From the NCBI GenBank assembly GCA_051649785.1, contig JBOFHT010000006.1, positions 1 through 37,164 on the forward strand: 37,164 bases of DNA, given 5' to 3'. This DNA is from JBOFHT01 sp051649785. GTDB taxonomy: Archaea; Methanobacteriota; Methanobacteria; Methanobacteriales; Methanobacteriaceae. The number at the start of each line of letters is the position of its first letter. The stretch's first letter is position 1. A program made the translations under genes and the position numbers. Below the pieces are notes generated by a model. The model was given only the letters and a program-made list of their open reading frames with translations, made no database searches and had not been told where the DNA came from. This document shows positions 9,124 through 18,390 of the stretch, one piece after another.

Positions 9124-9711
9124 CTATTTCTTTAATTCGTAATCTTGCTTAATTCTACTTGATTCTGGGCGTGTTTGACCCATATACTTACTTCCTCTAC
9201 TTGGATGACCATAAGGAACGCCCGATGGAGAAGTCATAGTTTCAAAAACAATTTGACAAACTCTTTGACCAGGATATAATGCAACAGGCATTTTACCAAT
9301 ATTCGAAATTTCTAAAGTAATTTTACCCTGAAATCCAGGATCAATAAAACCTGCTGTAACATGCATTGTAATTCCCAGACGCCCCATAGAAGATCTTCCT
9401 TCTACCCTAGCTACAAGGTCATCTGGAAGCTTAACAGATTCACTAGTAGTAGCTAAAGCAAATTCCCCTGGATGAATTATGAATGCTTCACCATCATTAA
9501 TATGTACAGACTCCATATATGAATCCATATCAATTTGGTCTTTAGGATCAATAAAAGGTTTTCTCACTATTTTAAAGCTTTTGAATTCTGTTCCAATTCT
9601 TAAATCAACAGAAGATGGTTGAATTTGTTTATTTTCATCTTCAATATGATCAATAATAATTTTTCCTTCTTTTAAATATTTTTTAATATCCACATCACTT
9701 AAAATTGCCAT
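9124..9711 (-). CDS. dcd: dCTP deaminase (possibly bifunctional DCD-DUT)
   Basis: The enzyme deaminates dCTP toward dUTP/dUMP for thymidylate synthesis. I start it at ATG 9711 (195 residues), because family members begin with ILSDxDI and the seven residues ahead of this Met are unneeded; an ATG at 9732 is the alternative. Conserved elements are PSSVDLRIG (32-40), GRSSMGRLGI (105-114), HVTAGFIDPGFQGKITLE (117-134) with the catalytic Glu at 134, and PGQRVCQIVFE. The sequence alone does not tell me whether it also removes diphosphate, as the Methanocaldococcus jannaschii enzyme does. Confidence 0.93.
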   Translation of the reverse strand: MAILSDVDIKKYLKEGKIIIDHIEDENKQIQPSSVDLRIGTEFKSFKIVRKPFIDPKDQIDMDSYMESVHINDGEAFIIHPGEFALATTSESVKLPDDLVARVEGRSSMGRLGITMHVTAGFIDPGFQGKITLEISNIGKMPVALYPGQRVCQIVFETMTSPSGVPYGHPSRGSKYMGQTRPESSRIKQDYELKK

Positions 9712-9770
9712 ATTATCACTAACTATGTACATTTAAGTACCCAAAATTAATAAATTAATTATCCTGAAAT

Positions 9771-9788
9771 ATTTTATATAATTTTGAT
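9771..9788 (-). promoter_or_regulatory. Probable TATA box of dcd
   Basis: The minus strand carries AAATTATATAAAAT about 60 bp upstream of the dcd start, a good match to the archaeal TATA element. The transcript would have a leader of about 35 bases. Assigned by sequence only. Confidence 0.35.
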
Positions 9789-9922
9789 ATTTATTATACT
9801 TTATTATAATTATATTTATTAGTATAATTTATTACAAGTTATTAAACTAAACTATTCCTATAATTTATTACAAATTATTAAATTGCATTATTTATTATAT
9901 ATCCTTTATCCATTATCATTCT

Positions 9923-10789
9923 TCATTCTTCATCATCTAATTTTAAATTGATTTTTCTAAATAATCCTTTTAATGTATGAGCTTCTCTGCCTGTAAGAAA
10001 AGCACGGTTTATAATATTCTTAAATGATTTTAAATTAGTCTTTTCTTTATGTTTAGGAAGATTTAATGTTTTAATTATTTTATTAATATCGTCAAATAAG
10101 TAATCCTTTTCAACTTTAGTAGCTAGCTCTAATCCTTCTTTTGGAAATTCATAAGCTGTTTTAAATATTTCATAAAATACTATGGCTGCTGCATGGCTTA
10201 TATTCATTACAGGGTAATTAGGATCAGTTGGAATACTAACTATAATGTCACATAACTCAATTTCATTATTATTAAGACCATTACCTTCTCTTCCAAATAA
10301 AATAGCTATTTTGCCATTAGAATTCATATTTTCTGTTAATTCATTAATTTTAACTGCAATGCGAGATAAATTGTAGCTACCTCCAGGACTGGCTGTTGAG
10401 CCTACAATAGTGTCTATTTTATTATCATCTAAAAATTCATCTAGTTTTTCATAAAATTGTGCATTATCAACAATATAACGTCCATGGCTAGCTTGATAAT
10501 AACTTTCATCTTTAAGTTCACAAGGATTTATTAGAACAAGATTTTTTAAACCAAAATTTGCCATTGCTCTAGCTAAAAATCCTATATTTCCTGGTGTTTC
10601 TGCTTCTACAAAGACAATATGAATATTATCAGTTAATTCACTAGTTTTAACATTATTATTAACATTATCAGAGCCATTAAGATTATTATTATTATTATTA
10701 AGATTATGAATAGCTGTATTAGAAGTACTATTAAGATTATTATTATTAGCCCTATTATTAAGATTAATATTAATACTATTATTGGTCAA
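9923..10789 (-). CDS. TrmJ-like SPOUT RNA 2'-O-methyltransferase with Asn-rich leader
   Basis: The catalytic part (about residues 55-288) matches the TrmJ/SpoU family that methylates ribose 2'-OH in tRNA. FVEAETPGNIGFLARAMANF is motif 1, ILFGREGNGL motif 2, and SIPTDPNYPVMNISHAAAIV motif 3 with the trefoil-knot cofactor site. The first 53 residues are almost all Asn, Ser and Leu. The start codon is TTG at 10789, behind a strong AGGGAG site seven bases upstream. No ATG occurs in frame before the methyltransferase core (the first Met lies inside motif 1). This is the best evidence in the window that an Asn-rich leader is really translated. The exact RNA target is not known. Confidence 0.88.
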   Translation of the reverse strand: MTNNSININLNNRANNNNLNSTSNTAIHNLNNNNNNLNGSDNVNNNVKTSELTDNIHIVFVEAETPGNIGFLARAMANFGLKNLVLINPCELKDESYYQASHGRYIVDNAQFYEKLDEFLDDNKIDTIVGSTASPGGSYNLSRIAVKINELTENMNSNGKIAILFGREGNGLNNNEIELCDIIVSIPTDPNYPVMNISHAAAIVFYEIFKTAYEFPKEGLELATKVEKDYLFDDINKIIKTLNLPKHKEKTNLKSFKNIINRAFLTGREAHTLKGLFRKINLKLDDEE

Positions 10790-10819
10790 ATTAGAACTCC
10801 CTATAGATTGTTAATTGAA

Positions 10820-12610
10820 TTATATATCAGCACAGCTTTTTAGAAGTTCTAAAATATTCAAAACTTCAATATTATCCATTCCTTCTTTATTTAAACCATC
10901 TTGAATATTATACTGGCAAAATGGGCAAATAGTAATAACTGCTTCGGCACCAGTATCTTTAACCATTTGTGCTTTCTTTCTAGCTAAAGCTTCTGCAATA
11001 TGAGGTTTTCCAGCCCTTACTCCTCCACCAGCACCACAGCATTGATTAGGTTTTTCCATTTCAATAAAATCGACTGAATCAATAGCATTAAGTATTTTTC
11101 TAGGAGCTTCTCGTATTCCTTGGCCTCTTGCTAAATGACATGGGTCATGATAGCTAACTTTTACAACTTTTATAGATTTTATAGGTTTTTTAGATTTACT
11201 ATCCCCATTTGTAGTAGGAGCAGTAGGAGTAGAAGCATTAGGACTAGAAGCATTAGGAGTAGAATCAAAATCATTATTAGTGTCAGTGCTAGTATTAGTA
11301 TTAAATACCTTTTTAATTGAATCTAATCCAACAACATCAACTAAAAACTCACTTATATCCATAACATTTAAATTAACACCATATTTAGGATAATCTTCTT
11401 TTAAAGTAGCCCCACATCCTGCACAAACTGTTAATATAATATCATAATCTTCGAAAACCTTTCTATTTTGGTCAATTAAGCTATCAACAATATCAACTTG
11501 ACCAGTTCTAATTAAAGGAGAACCACAACAAACTTGGTCTTTAACAAAGTCAGCTTTAATACCCATATAATCTAAAACATCTTTAAGCACTAATCCAACT
11601 TTTTGAAGGCGATAATCAACCATACACCCAGTAAAAATTCCTATTTTTTTATCATCTAAGTTATTATTTGTTATATCCTTAGAACCTTCATTATCAATAT
11701 TATTAGTGTTATTAATAGTGTTATTATTAGTATTGTTATTAGTATTATTATTTTCTTTATTTTTATTTTTGTTGTTAGTTTTTTTCTCAGTTTTATTATT
11801 TTCATTATTAACTGAATCAATTAAGCTTTCACCATCTACTTCAACAGAACGTCCTGTTTTTTCAATTAAAGCTTTAACAGATTTATGAGCTTCAAGTGGT
11901 CCTAAATCATCTCTGTAAGCCAAAGCTCTTAATTTCTCTATTGCATCACCAAAAGTGTTAATATTCTTTGGGCAAACTTCCCCACATTTTCCACAACTAG
12001 TACAACAATAAAGCCCTTCTTCAACACTTTCTTCAATCTTTCCACCAGTATCTCGAGGATCTAATGCAAATTTAGAAAAATATCTCATAAAAAATGGGCC
12101 TGCAAAGTCACTATCAATGTCAATTACCGGGCAAGCAGATAAACAAGAGAAACATTCAATACAGCTCCTAACTTTCTTTGTATTTGAACATTCTATATCA
12201 GGAATAAGACTTGGGCAACCACAGCTTGTAACTGAATTGTTAATATGTTTTAAAGATGTTTTAGAGTGTTCGTCCATATATAAGTTTAATGATTTGATTT
12301 TTTCATTAATTTCAGTTCTATCAACAATTAAATCTTTAATTACAGGGAAATCTAAAGGTTCTATATCAGCTCCATTATGAATTTCATCTTTGCAAGCTAA
12401 TGCAATCTCACCATCCATTTTTAGTGAACATGATCCACATTGTCCTGCCCTACATGAGCTTCTAAAAGCTAGATTAGCATTATAATTTTGATTAATATAA
12501 TTTAATGCATCTAAAATCTTCATTTTTGGAGTTTCTTCAATATCATAGCTTTCAAAGTAAGGAGACTCATCTTTATTACTATCAAATCTTAGAACATTGA
12601 CTTTTATCAT
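10820..12610 (-). CDS. tfrB: Thiol:fumarate reductase subunit B, TfrB
   Basis: TfrB is the iron-sulfur subunit of the methanogen enzyme that reduces fumarate with coenzyme M and coenzyme B thiols. Three modules are seen. A [2Fe-2S] domain has C53, C58, C61 and C73. Two [4Fe-4S] motifs follow (C150, C153, C156, C160 and C203, C206, C209, C213). The HdrB-like half has two CCG domains, CCGSPL at 361 and CCGAGGG at 524. Two low-complexity inserts sit exactly at module borders: an Asn/Lys-rich one at about 267-317 and a Ser/Thr/Pro/Asn-rich one at about 437-477. They make this copy, at 596 residues, roughly 100 longer than expected. tfrA, which encodes the flavin subunit, is not in the window. An AAGGGAT site precedes ATG 12610. 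Confidence 0.92.
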   Translation of the reverse strand: MIKVNVLRFDSNKDESPYFESYDIEETPKMKILDALNYINQNYNANLAFRSSCRAGQCGSCSLKMDGEIALACKDEIHNGADIEPLDFPVIKDLIVDRTEINEKIKSLNLYMDEHSKTSLKHINNSVTSCGCPSLIPDIECSNTKKVRSCIECFSCLSACPVIDIDSDFAGPFFMRYFSKFALDPRDTGGKIEESVEEGLYCCTSCGKCGEVCPKNINTFGDAIEKLRALAYRDDLGPLEAHKSVKALIEKTGRSVEVDGESLIDSVNNENNKTEKKTNNKNKNKENNNTNNNTNNNTINNTNNIDNEGSKDITNNNLDDKKIGIFTGCMVDYRLQKVGLVLKDVLDYMGIKADFVKDQVCCGSPLIRTGQVDIVDSLIDQNRKVFEDYDIILTVCAGCGATLKEDYPKYGVNLNVMDISEFLVDVVGLDSIKKVFNTNTSTDTNNDFDSTPNASSPNASTPTAPTTNGDSKSKKPIKSIKVVKVSYHDPCHLARGQGIREAPRKILNAIDSVDFIEMEKPNQCCGAGGGVRAGKPHIAEALARKKAQMVKDTGAEAVITICPFCQYNIQDGLNKEGMDNIEVLNILELLKSCADI

Positions 12611-13249
12611 TTTAAATCCCTTAATTTATCTTTTTTGTTTTAATTTTACAAATTTAGTATAAAATATACAATTAAATTTATAATTTTGAAATTTATAATT
12701 TTTATGAAAATAGTGAAAATAATTATAGCACTTACAATATTTAGTAATGGTAATAATAATGATAAGGATAATAGTTAAAATAATTAAAATAATCCTATAA
12801 ATTTTATAGATAATTAAAATTCTATAAATATTTATAGTAATTTTAATAATAAATGGAACTATTAAAGCAATAATATTAATATAATGAATTTCAAATATAA
12901 TACTTATTATTTTAAAGACATTAAATTATGCATGAAATCAAATAGCTAATTATTAAATAGCTAATTCTATTATTAATCATATTATAAATTATTAATTAAA
13001 CTAGTTCAATTTAATATATGATTTACATATTATATAATAATTATTAAAATGAAAGGTGAAGTGAAAGAGATTATATATTTTTAATCCAACCACTTAATTT
13101 TTTATATTAATAAGATTTCAGAATAATATTCTAATGAGATTATAAAAAAATAATGTAGCAATTGTATTAAATAAAATACTACTAAATAAAGTACTACTAA
13201 ATAAAATAATATTAATAATTACAACTTTTATAAGCATAGGAGCTTTTTA
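12611..13249. other. 639-bp intergenic region between divergent tfrB and iorA
   Basis: I see no gene here. The region is extremely AT-rich and must hold the divergent promoters of tfrB and iorA. TATA-like stretches occur near 13024-13036 and 13070-13078. A short direct repeat of about 16 bp (AAATAAAATACTACTA-like) lies at 13168-13208. Confidence 0.5.
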
Positions 13250-15271
13250 ATGAATTTAAATCAATTAGTAAATGGGAAAAAAGGAGAAAAACTTTTTTTA
13301 TTAGGTAATGAAGCTGCTGTTCGTGGAGCAATTGAAGCAGGAGTTGGTGTTTCAGCTACTTATCCTGGAACTCCTTCATCTGAAATAGGGAATGTATTAT
13401 CAATTATAGCTAAAGATACCAATATGTATTTTGAGTTTTCAATTAATGAAAAAGTAGCTATGGAAATAGCAGCATCTGCTGCTGCTTCTGGTGTTCGTTC
13501 TTTTACTTTTATGAAGCATGTTGGATTAAATGTTGCATCAGACTCTTTTATGAGTGCTGTTTATACAGGAGTTACTGGTGGAATGGTTGTTCTTGTTGCA
13601 GATGATCCTTCAATGTTTTCATCTCAAAATGAACAAGATAGTCGTCACTATGCACATTTAGCTAATTTACCAGTTTTAGAACCTTCAAATCCTCAAGAAA
13701 TTAAGGATATGGTTAAATATGGGTTTGAATTGTCCGAACAATTTAATATTCCTGTTTTAGTCCGTACAACTACACGTACATCACATATGAGAGGTATTGT
13801 AGAATTAAGTGATGTTGCAAGTAGCAGTGAAGTTAAAAGAAAAGGATTCTTTAATAAAGATGTTAAAAAATTTGTTCCAGTTCCAGCTTATGCTTTAGAT
13901 ATGCATAAAAAATTAGTAGCTAAAATGGACGCTATTACAAATATATCCAATGATACTAGCTTAAATTATAAGATTGATTTTAATAATAGCTGTAATGGCA
14001 ATAATGAGGATAATAATAATGGCATTAACTGCGAAGATAACAAATTTAAAGTAAAATTAGGAATTATATCTAGCAGTAGTGCTTTTAACTATGCTTATGA
14101 TACTATAAATCGTAACAATCTAGATATGGAATTATTAAAGATTGGGCTTAGCTATCCTATTTGTGATAGAGAAATAATTAGCTTTATTGACGAATTAGAT
14201 GGAGTTATTGTTATAGAAGAAGTTGATCCAATAATGGAAAAAGAAGTTCTAGCAATTATTGGTCAAAATAACATTCCTATTCATGTTTATGGTAAATTAG
14301 ATGGGACATTCCCTATGATTTATGAATACACACCAGATATTGTTAAAGAGTCTTTAGCTAAAGTTTTTAATGATATTGATAATGGTAGTGTTGAAAGTAG
14401 CTCTGATTGCAATAATAATATAAATAATAATAATAATAATGATAAAGATAATGATAGTAATAATGACAATGGTAATGGATCCAATAAATCCAAATTAATT
14501 AATAAAGCCCCCAAAAGACCACCTACTCTTTGTGCTGGCTGTTCACACCGTTCAACATATTATGCAATTCGTCAAGCTACTAATGAAATGGATATTAACA
14601 AAGAAGACTTAATTTTCCCATCAGATATTGGTTGTTATACTCTTGGTGTTGAATCCCCTTATGAAATGGCAGATTATCTATTATCCATGGGTTCGAGTAT
14701 TGGAGATGCTTGTGGTTTTTCTAAGGCAACAGACCAATATACAATGGCTTTCCTTGGAGATTCCACATTTTTCCATGCAGGAATAGCACCATTAGTTAAT
14801 GGAGTTCATAATAACCATAAATTTGTAGTTACCATATTAGATAATAGAATTACAGCTATGACTGGAGGTCAACCTAATCCCGGACTACCTATTGATGGAA
14901 TGGGAAATCCAGCTCCAGAAATATCAATAGAGAAACTAGTTGAAGGTTGTGGTGTTAAGTTTATTGAAGTTATTAACCCACTTAACTTGCGAAAGACTGT
15001 TGATACTTATAAACAAGCTTTGAACTATGATGGAGTAGCTGTTATAATAGCTAGATACCCATGTACTTTAATTAAAGGTCAGAAGAGAAAAAGGCCTATG
15101 GAAATCAAAGCAGATAAATGTATTGACTGTAGAGATTGTTTAAATAATCTTGCTTGTCCTGCTATTTCAATAAAGGATGATAAAGTTACTATTGATAGTG
15201 TAAAATGTAAAGGTTGTACAACCTGTGTTCAAATGTGTCCTAATAAAGCTATTGGTGTTAAAAAGGAATAA
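13250..15271 (+). CDS. iorA: Indolepyruvate:ferredoxin oxidoreductase alpha subunit
   Basis: IorA carries thiamine diphosphate and iron-sulfur clusters and interconverts aryl-pyruvates and arylacetyl-CoA with ferredoxin. Seen are SATYPGTPSSEIG (35-47), the thiamine-binding GDS motif near 503 (FLGDSTFFHAGIAPLVNG), PTLCAGCSHR (425-434), and a C-terminal double ferredoxin (C624, C627, C630, C636 and C653, C656, C659, C663). Two Asn-rich inserts are present at about 245-264 and 384-415, the second just before the thiamine-binding half. The start is set by an AGGAGC site. In methanogens this enzyme can also run backward to build aromatic amino acids from aryl acids, which fits the nearby CoA ligase. 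Confidence 0.95.
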   Translation: MNLNQLVNGKKGEKLFLLGNEAAVRGAIEAGVGVSATYPGTPSSEIGNVLSIIAKDTNMYFEFSINEKVAMEIAASAAASGVRSFTFMKHVGLNVASDSFMSAVYTGVTGGMVVLVADDPSMFSSQNEQDSRHYAHLANLPVLEPSNPQEIKDMVKYGFELSEQFNIPVLVRTTTRTSHMRGIVELSDVASSSEVKRKGFFNKDVKKFVPVPAYALDMHKKLVAKMDAITNISNDTSLNYKIDFNNSCNGNNEDNNNGINCEDNKFKVKLGIISSSSAFNYAYDTINRNNLDMELLKIGLSYPICDREIISFIDELDGVIVIEEVDPIMEKEVLAIIGQNNIPIHVYGKLDGTFPMIYEYTPDIVKESLAKVFNDIDNGSVESSSDCNNNINNNNNNDKDNDSNNDNGNGSNKSKLINKAPKRPPTLCAGCSHRSTYYAIRQATNEMDINKEDLIFPSDIGCYTLGVESPYEMADYLLSMGSSIGDACGFSKATDQYTMAFLGDSTFFHAGIAPLVNGVHNNHKFVVTILDNRITAMTGGQPNPGLPIDGMGNPAPEISIEKLVEGCGVKFIEVINPLNLRKTVDTYKQALNYDGVAVIIARYPCTLIKGQKRKRPMEIKADKCIDCRDCLNNLACPAISIKDDKVTIDSVKCKGCTTCVQMCPNKAIGVKKE

Positions 15272-15361
15272 AATAATATAAATTAAAATAAAAATATTGA
15301 AATCTGTGCTAATTATAATATTAAAGCAAATTATTAAGATACAATTTATTAAGGTGAATTT

Positions 15362-15961
15362 ATGAATCAAGATTATACAATCTATATTTGTGGAGTTGGA
15401 GGTCAAGGAATTATAAAAACTTCCGTGATTATTGGTGAAGCAGCTATGAATGAAGGACTTAATGTAGTAATGAGTGAAATTCATGGAATGAGTCAAAGAG
15501 GAGGAGTTGTTTCTACAGAACTTAAAATAGGTAATTTTAAAAGTTCTATAATTGAAGAAGATAGTGCAAATATGATTTTATCTTTTGAGCCATCAGAGGC
15601 AGTTCGTGGATTAAATAAAGGAAATAAAGATACAGCTATTGTTTATAATATTAATCCAATAATTCCTTCTACATTATCACAAACTAATCAAAAATATCCA
15701 GATATTGATGAAATAGCTACTAACTTAGGTGACTTTTCAAATCAAGTTTACTCAATTGAAGGGGAAAAAATAGCTAAAGAAGTTGGAAACCCATTATCAA
15801 TTAATATGGTTCTTTTAGGTGGAGCAATAGCTGTTAAATCATTCCCGTTATCAAAAGAGTCAATAGTTGAAGCTATGAAAAATAATTTTAATCCAAAGTT
15901 TGCAGAATCTAATTTAAATGCACTTGAAAAAGGAATAGCTAGTGTTGAAGCTAGATTATAA
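15362..15961 (+). CDS. iorB: Indolepyruvate:ferredoxin oxidoreductase beta subunit
   Basis: This 199-residue protein is the gamma-domain partner of IorA. The signature YICGVGGQGIIKTSVIIGEAA begins at residue 8 (written here as YICGVGGQGII plus KTSVIIGEAA). SEIHGMSQRGGVV follows, with the C-terminal NPLSINMVLLGG block. It lies 90 bp after iorA on the same strand behind an AAGGTG site, so the two are almost certainly one operon. Confidence 0.95.
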   Translation: MNQDYTIYICGVGGQGIIKTSVIIGEAAMNEGLNVVMSEIHGMSQRGGVVSTELKIGNFKSSIIEEDSANMILSFEPSEAVRGLNKGNKDTAIVYNINPIIPSTLSQTNQKYPDIDEIATNLGDFSNQVYSIEGEKIAKEVGNPLSINMVLLGGAIAVKSFPLSKESIVEAMKNNFNPKFAESNLNALEKGIASVEARL

Positions 15962-16030
15962 ATAATAATTTAAAAAATATTATTATAAAAATAAAACAAT
16001 ATTAAATATATCGATAATGGAGAAAAAAAT

Positions 16031-16318
16031 ATGACATATAAAATTAAACATGGTTTACTTCAAAGAGATAGTTTAGATGAAAGTTTTGAGCTTATTGATC
16101 CAAATAATCACTTCAAGAATAAAGAAGCTCTTGTAGCTATTGATTCAGACACATTAATTACATTAGAGCTAATTATTAATGCTATTTTAAATAATGATTT
16201 TAAAAAATGGGAAACCCTTGATGATAATAAATTTGAATCAATAATGGTTCTCTTTGCAAAATTAGGATATAAAAAAGAAGAAGTTATAAAACTACTTAGT
16301 GATATTGATAAAGGTTAA
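16031..16318 (+). CDS. Small conserved-looking protein of unknown function
   Basis: This 95-residue protein is not one I recognise. It has no Asn-rich tract, no membrane segment and no cysteine. It looks like a compact, largely helical soluble protein (IDSDTLITLELIINAIL, then a C-terminal KLGYKKEEVIKLLSDI). It follows iorB by 69 bp with a GGAG site seven bases from its ATG, so it is probably co-transcribed with iorAB. No function is inferred. Confidence 0.75.
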   Translation: MTYKIKHGLLQRDSLDESFELIDPNNHFKNKEALVAIDSDTLITLELIINAILNNDFKKWETLDDNKFESIMVLFAKLGYKKEEVIKLLSDIDKG

Positions 16319-16344
16319 TTAATATTCAAAAATGAGACATTAGG

Positions 16345-16524
16345 ATGGAAAGAAAGAAAATAAAAAATAAAGTTGAAGAAGATTCTTCAATGTGTGAAAG
16401 ATGGGGAGAAGATACTAAATATCCTCCTAAATGGAATTTAAAAAAAGAAGATGCTTTAATTAAAGCTAAAAAGAAATGGAAAAGTGAAGCAGATATTGTT
16501 AAAAATCGTTTAATATCTAATTAA
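16345..16524 (+). CDS. 59-residue basic protein of unknown function
   Basis: A short gene starts at ATG 16345 and ends at TAA 16522-16524, only 26 bp after the preceding gene. The product is highly charged and Lys-rich (starting MERKKIKNKVEEDSS), with three Trp residues, one Cys, and a WGEDTKYPPKWNLKKEDAL stretch. The non-repetitive composition, with Trp, Cys and Pro codons, is unlike the AAT-rich filler around genes and supports real coding. Its ribosome site (TTAGG) is weak, so translation may depend on the upstream gene. It converges on the ACT-domain gene. Confidence 0.62.
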   Translation: MERKKIKNKVEEDSSMCERWGEDTKYPPKWNLKKEDALIKAKKKWKSEADIVKNRLISN

Positions 16525-16556
16525 GATTAACATAAATACAAACAAACTAGTAATCA

Positions 16557-16988
16557 CTACAATTCACTAATATCCTTTTTGGAAAATATATTTGCATTAG
16601 AGTCTTTTAAGGCTATAATTGCACCATCAACGTCTTCAACTCTTATTACAACAATAGCTTTATCACTTTGTTTAGCTACAAATGCATAGATATATTCTAA
16701 ATTTATTTTTGAGCCGTCAAGAATATCTAATAACTTAGTTAAGCCATTTGGTTCATCTGGAACTTCAACAGCTATAACATCAGTTTCTTTTACAATAAAT
16801 TTATTATTTTCTAATACTCCTACTGCTTTTTCTGTGTCAGATACAATTAATCTAAGTATTCCAAATTTACTAGTATCTGCAATAGATAATGCCCTAATAT
16901 TAATGTTCGCATCCCCTAAAACACTCATAGCTTTTTTTAATCTTCCTTCTTTATTTTCAATAAAAACTGATATTTGTTTTATTTTCAT
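16557..16988 (-). CDS. Tandem ACT-domain protein, probable amino acid sensor
   Basis: Two ACT domains make up the 143 residues: about 1-70 (IKQISVFIENKEGRLKKAMS, ANINIRALSIADTSKFGILR) and 71-143 (LLDILDGSKINLEYIYAFV). This two-ACT protein is often found beside phenylacetate-CoA ligase and indolepyruvate oxidoreductase genes, where it may sense an aromatic amino acid. I choose ATG 16988 with an AGTGAT site just upstream; a GTG at 16997 is possible. It follows paaK by about 20 bp and is clearly in one transcript with it. Confidence 0.88.
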   Translation of the reverse strand: MKIKQISVFIENKEGRLKKAMSVLGDANINIRALSIADTSKFGILRLIVSDTEKAVGVLENNKFIVKETDVIAVEVPDEPNGLTKLLDILDGSKINLEYIYAFVAKQSDKAIVVIRVEDVDGAIIALKDSNANIFSKKDISEL

Positions 16989-17009
16989 GAAAATCACTTC
17001 CCCAACTAT

Positions 17010-18311
17010 CTATTCAAAATTCCTTTTATCAATTACACGAATCGCTTTTCCTTCACTTCTAGGTATTGTTTCTGATTCTACTAATGAAACATTAATTCTT
17101 AGGCCAATTTCCTTTTGAACTTGATTAGCTATTTCATTTTCAATTCTTTCCATTTCTTTCATTTCATCTGAGAAAAGCTCTCTTGTAGCTTCTACTTGAA
17201 CTTCTAATTCATCTAAATGCTCAGGTCGTGTTACAATAATTTGATAGTGAGGAGTTAATCCTTCAATTTTAAGTAATGCTCGTTCTATTTGTGATGGGAA
17301 TACAATAACTCCTCTAATTTTAAGCATATCATCACTTCTACCAGTTATCCTGTCCATTCTAACTAATGTTCTACCACATTCACATTTTTCATCCCGTAAT
17401 GCAGTAATATCCTTAGTTCTAAATCTTATAATTGGCATTCCATCTCTAGTAAGTGTTGTTAATACTAACTCTCCTTTTTCACCAGTATTTAATGTTTCTT
17501 TTGTTGTAGGATTAATAATTTCAGGGTAAAAATGATCATCTGAAATATGAAGACCATTCTTTTTTTCACATTCTTGGGATACACCAGGGCCAATAATCTC
17601 TGTAAGACCATAAATATTAAGAGCAGTGATTCCAAGACGTTTTTCTAACTCATCCCTCATTTCCTCAGTCCACATTTCAGCTCCAAAAATTCCAGATTTT
17701 AAACTAATGTCATCAGGACCTAATCCTTCCTTTTCAAGAACTTCCGCTAAATAAAGAGCATATGATGGAGTACAAGTTAAAATAGTTGTTTGAAAATCTT
17801 GCATTACTTCCACTTGACGCTTTGTATTTCCTGCTGAAATTGGTATAATAACCGCTCCTACTTTGTGAGCCCCGTAGTGAATACCTAAACCACCAGTAAA
17901 TAGCCCATAACCATAACAATTTTGGATTCTATCATTTTTATCCCCTAAAGCCATAGCTATTGCACGAGCAGAGACTTCAGCCCATATTTCAATGTCTTTT
18001 TCTGTGTATCCTGATACTGTTGGCTTTCCAGTAGTTCCAGAAGAAGTATGTATTTCTATAATCTCACTTTCTGGTACTGCAAACATTCCAAAAGGATAAG
18101 CGTCCCTTAAATCAGTTTTGGTAGTAAATGGTAGCTTTTCAATGTCCGAGAGAGCTTGAATATCTTTTGGTGAAACACCTACATCATCTAACTTCTTTTT
18201 ATAAAATGGAACATTTTCATAAGCTCTTTTAACTGTATTTTGGAGTCTTTCAAGCTGTATTTTTTCCTTTTCTTCTTGTTCCATGCATTCTGCTTCTTTA
18301 TTCCATATCAT
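17010..18311 (-). CDS. paaK: Phenylacetate-CoA ligase (AMP-forming)
   Basis: This adenylate-forming enzyme activates phenylacetate or related aryl acids to the CoA thioester. The 433-residue length is normal. The ATP loop is SSGTTGKPT near 90-98, YGLTEIIGPG lies near 234-243, and the C-terminal hinge is MDRITGRSDDMLKIRG. A CGRTL cysteine pair region precedes the hinge (CECGR). The ATG at 18311 follows an AGGGAT site. With IorAB it would supply aryl-CoA for reductive carboxylation to aryl-pyruvates, the aryl-acid route to Phe, Tyr and Trp known in methanogens, or run in the opposite direction. The ACT gene downstream could provide feedback. Confidence 0.93.
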   Translation of the reverse strand: MIWNKEAECMEQEEKEKIQLERLQNTVKRAYENVPFYKKKLDDVGVSPKDIQALSDIEKLPFTTKTDLRDAYPFGMFAVPESEIIEIHTSSGTTGKPTVSGYTEKDIEIWAEVSARAIAMALGDKNDRIQNCYGYGLFTGGLGIHYGAHKVGAVIIPISAGNTKRQVEVMQDFQTTILTCTPSYALYLAEVLEKEGLGPDDISLKSGIFGAEMWTEEMRDELEKRLGITALNIYGLTEIIGPGVSQECEKKNGLHISDDHFYPEIINPTTKETLNTGEKGELVLTTLTRDGMPIIRFRTKDITALRDEKCECGRTLVRMDRITGRSDDMLKIRGVIVFPSQIERALLKIEGLTPHYQIIVTRPEHLDELEVQVEATRELFSDEMKEMERIENEIANQVQKEIGLRINVSLVESETIPRSEGKAIRVIDKRNFE

Positions 18312-18390
18312 ATTATCCCTATATTAGTATTATGTGATAATTATAAATAATTATAAGTTTTATGTCTAGTTATATCTATTATATTCTTAA

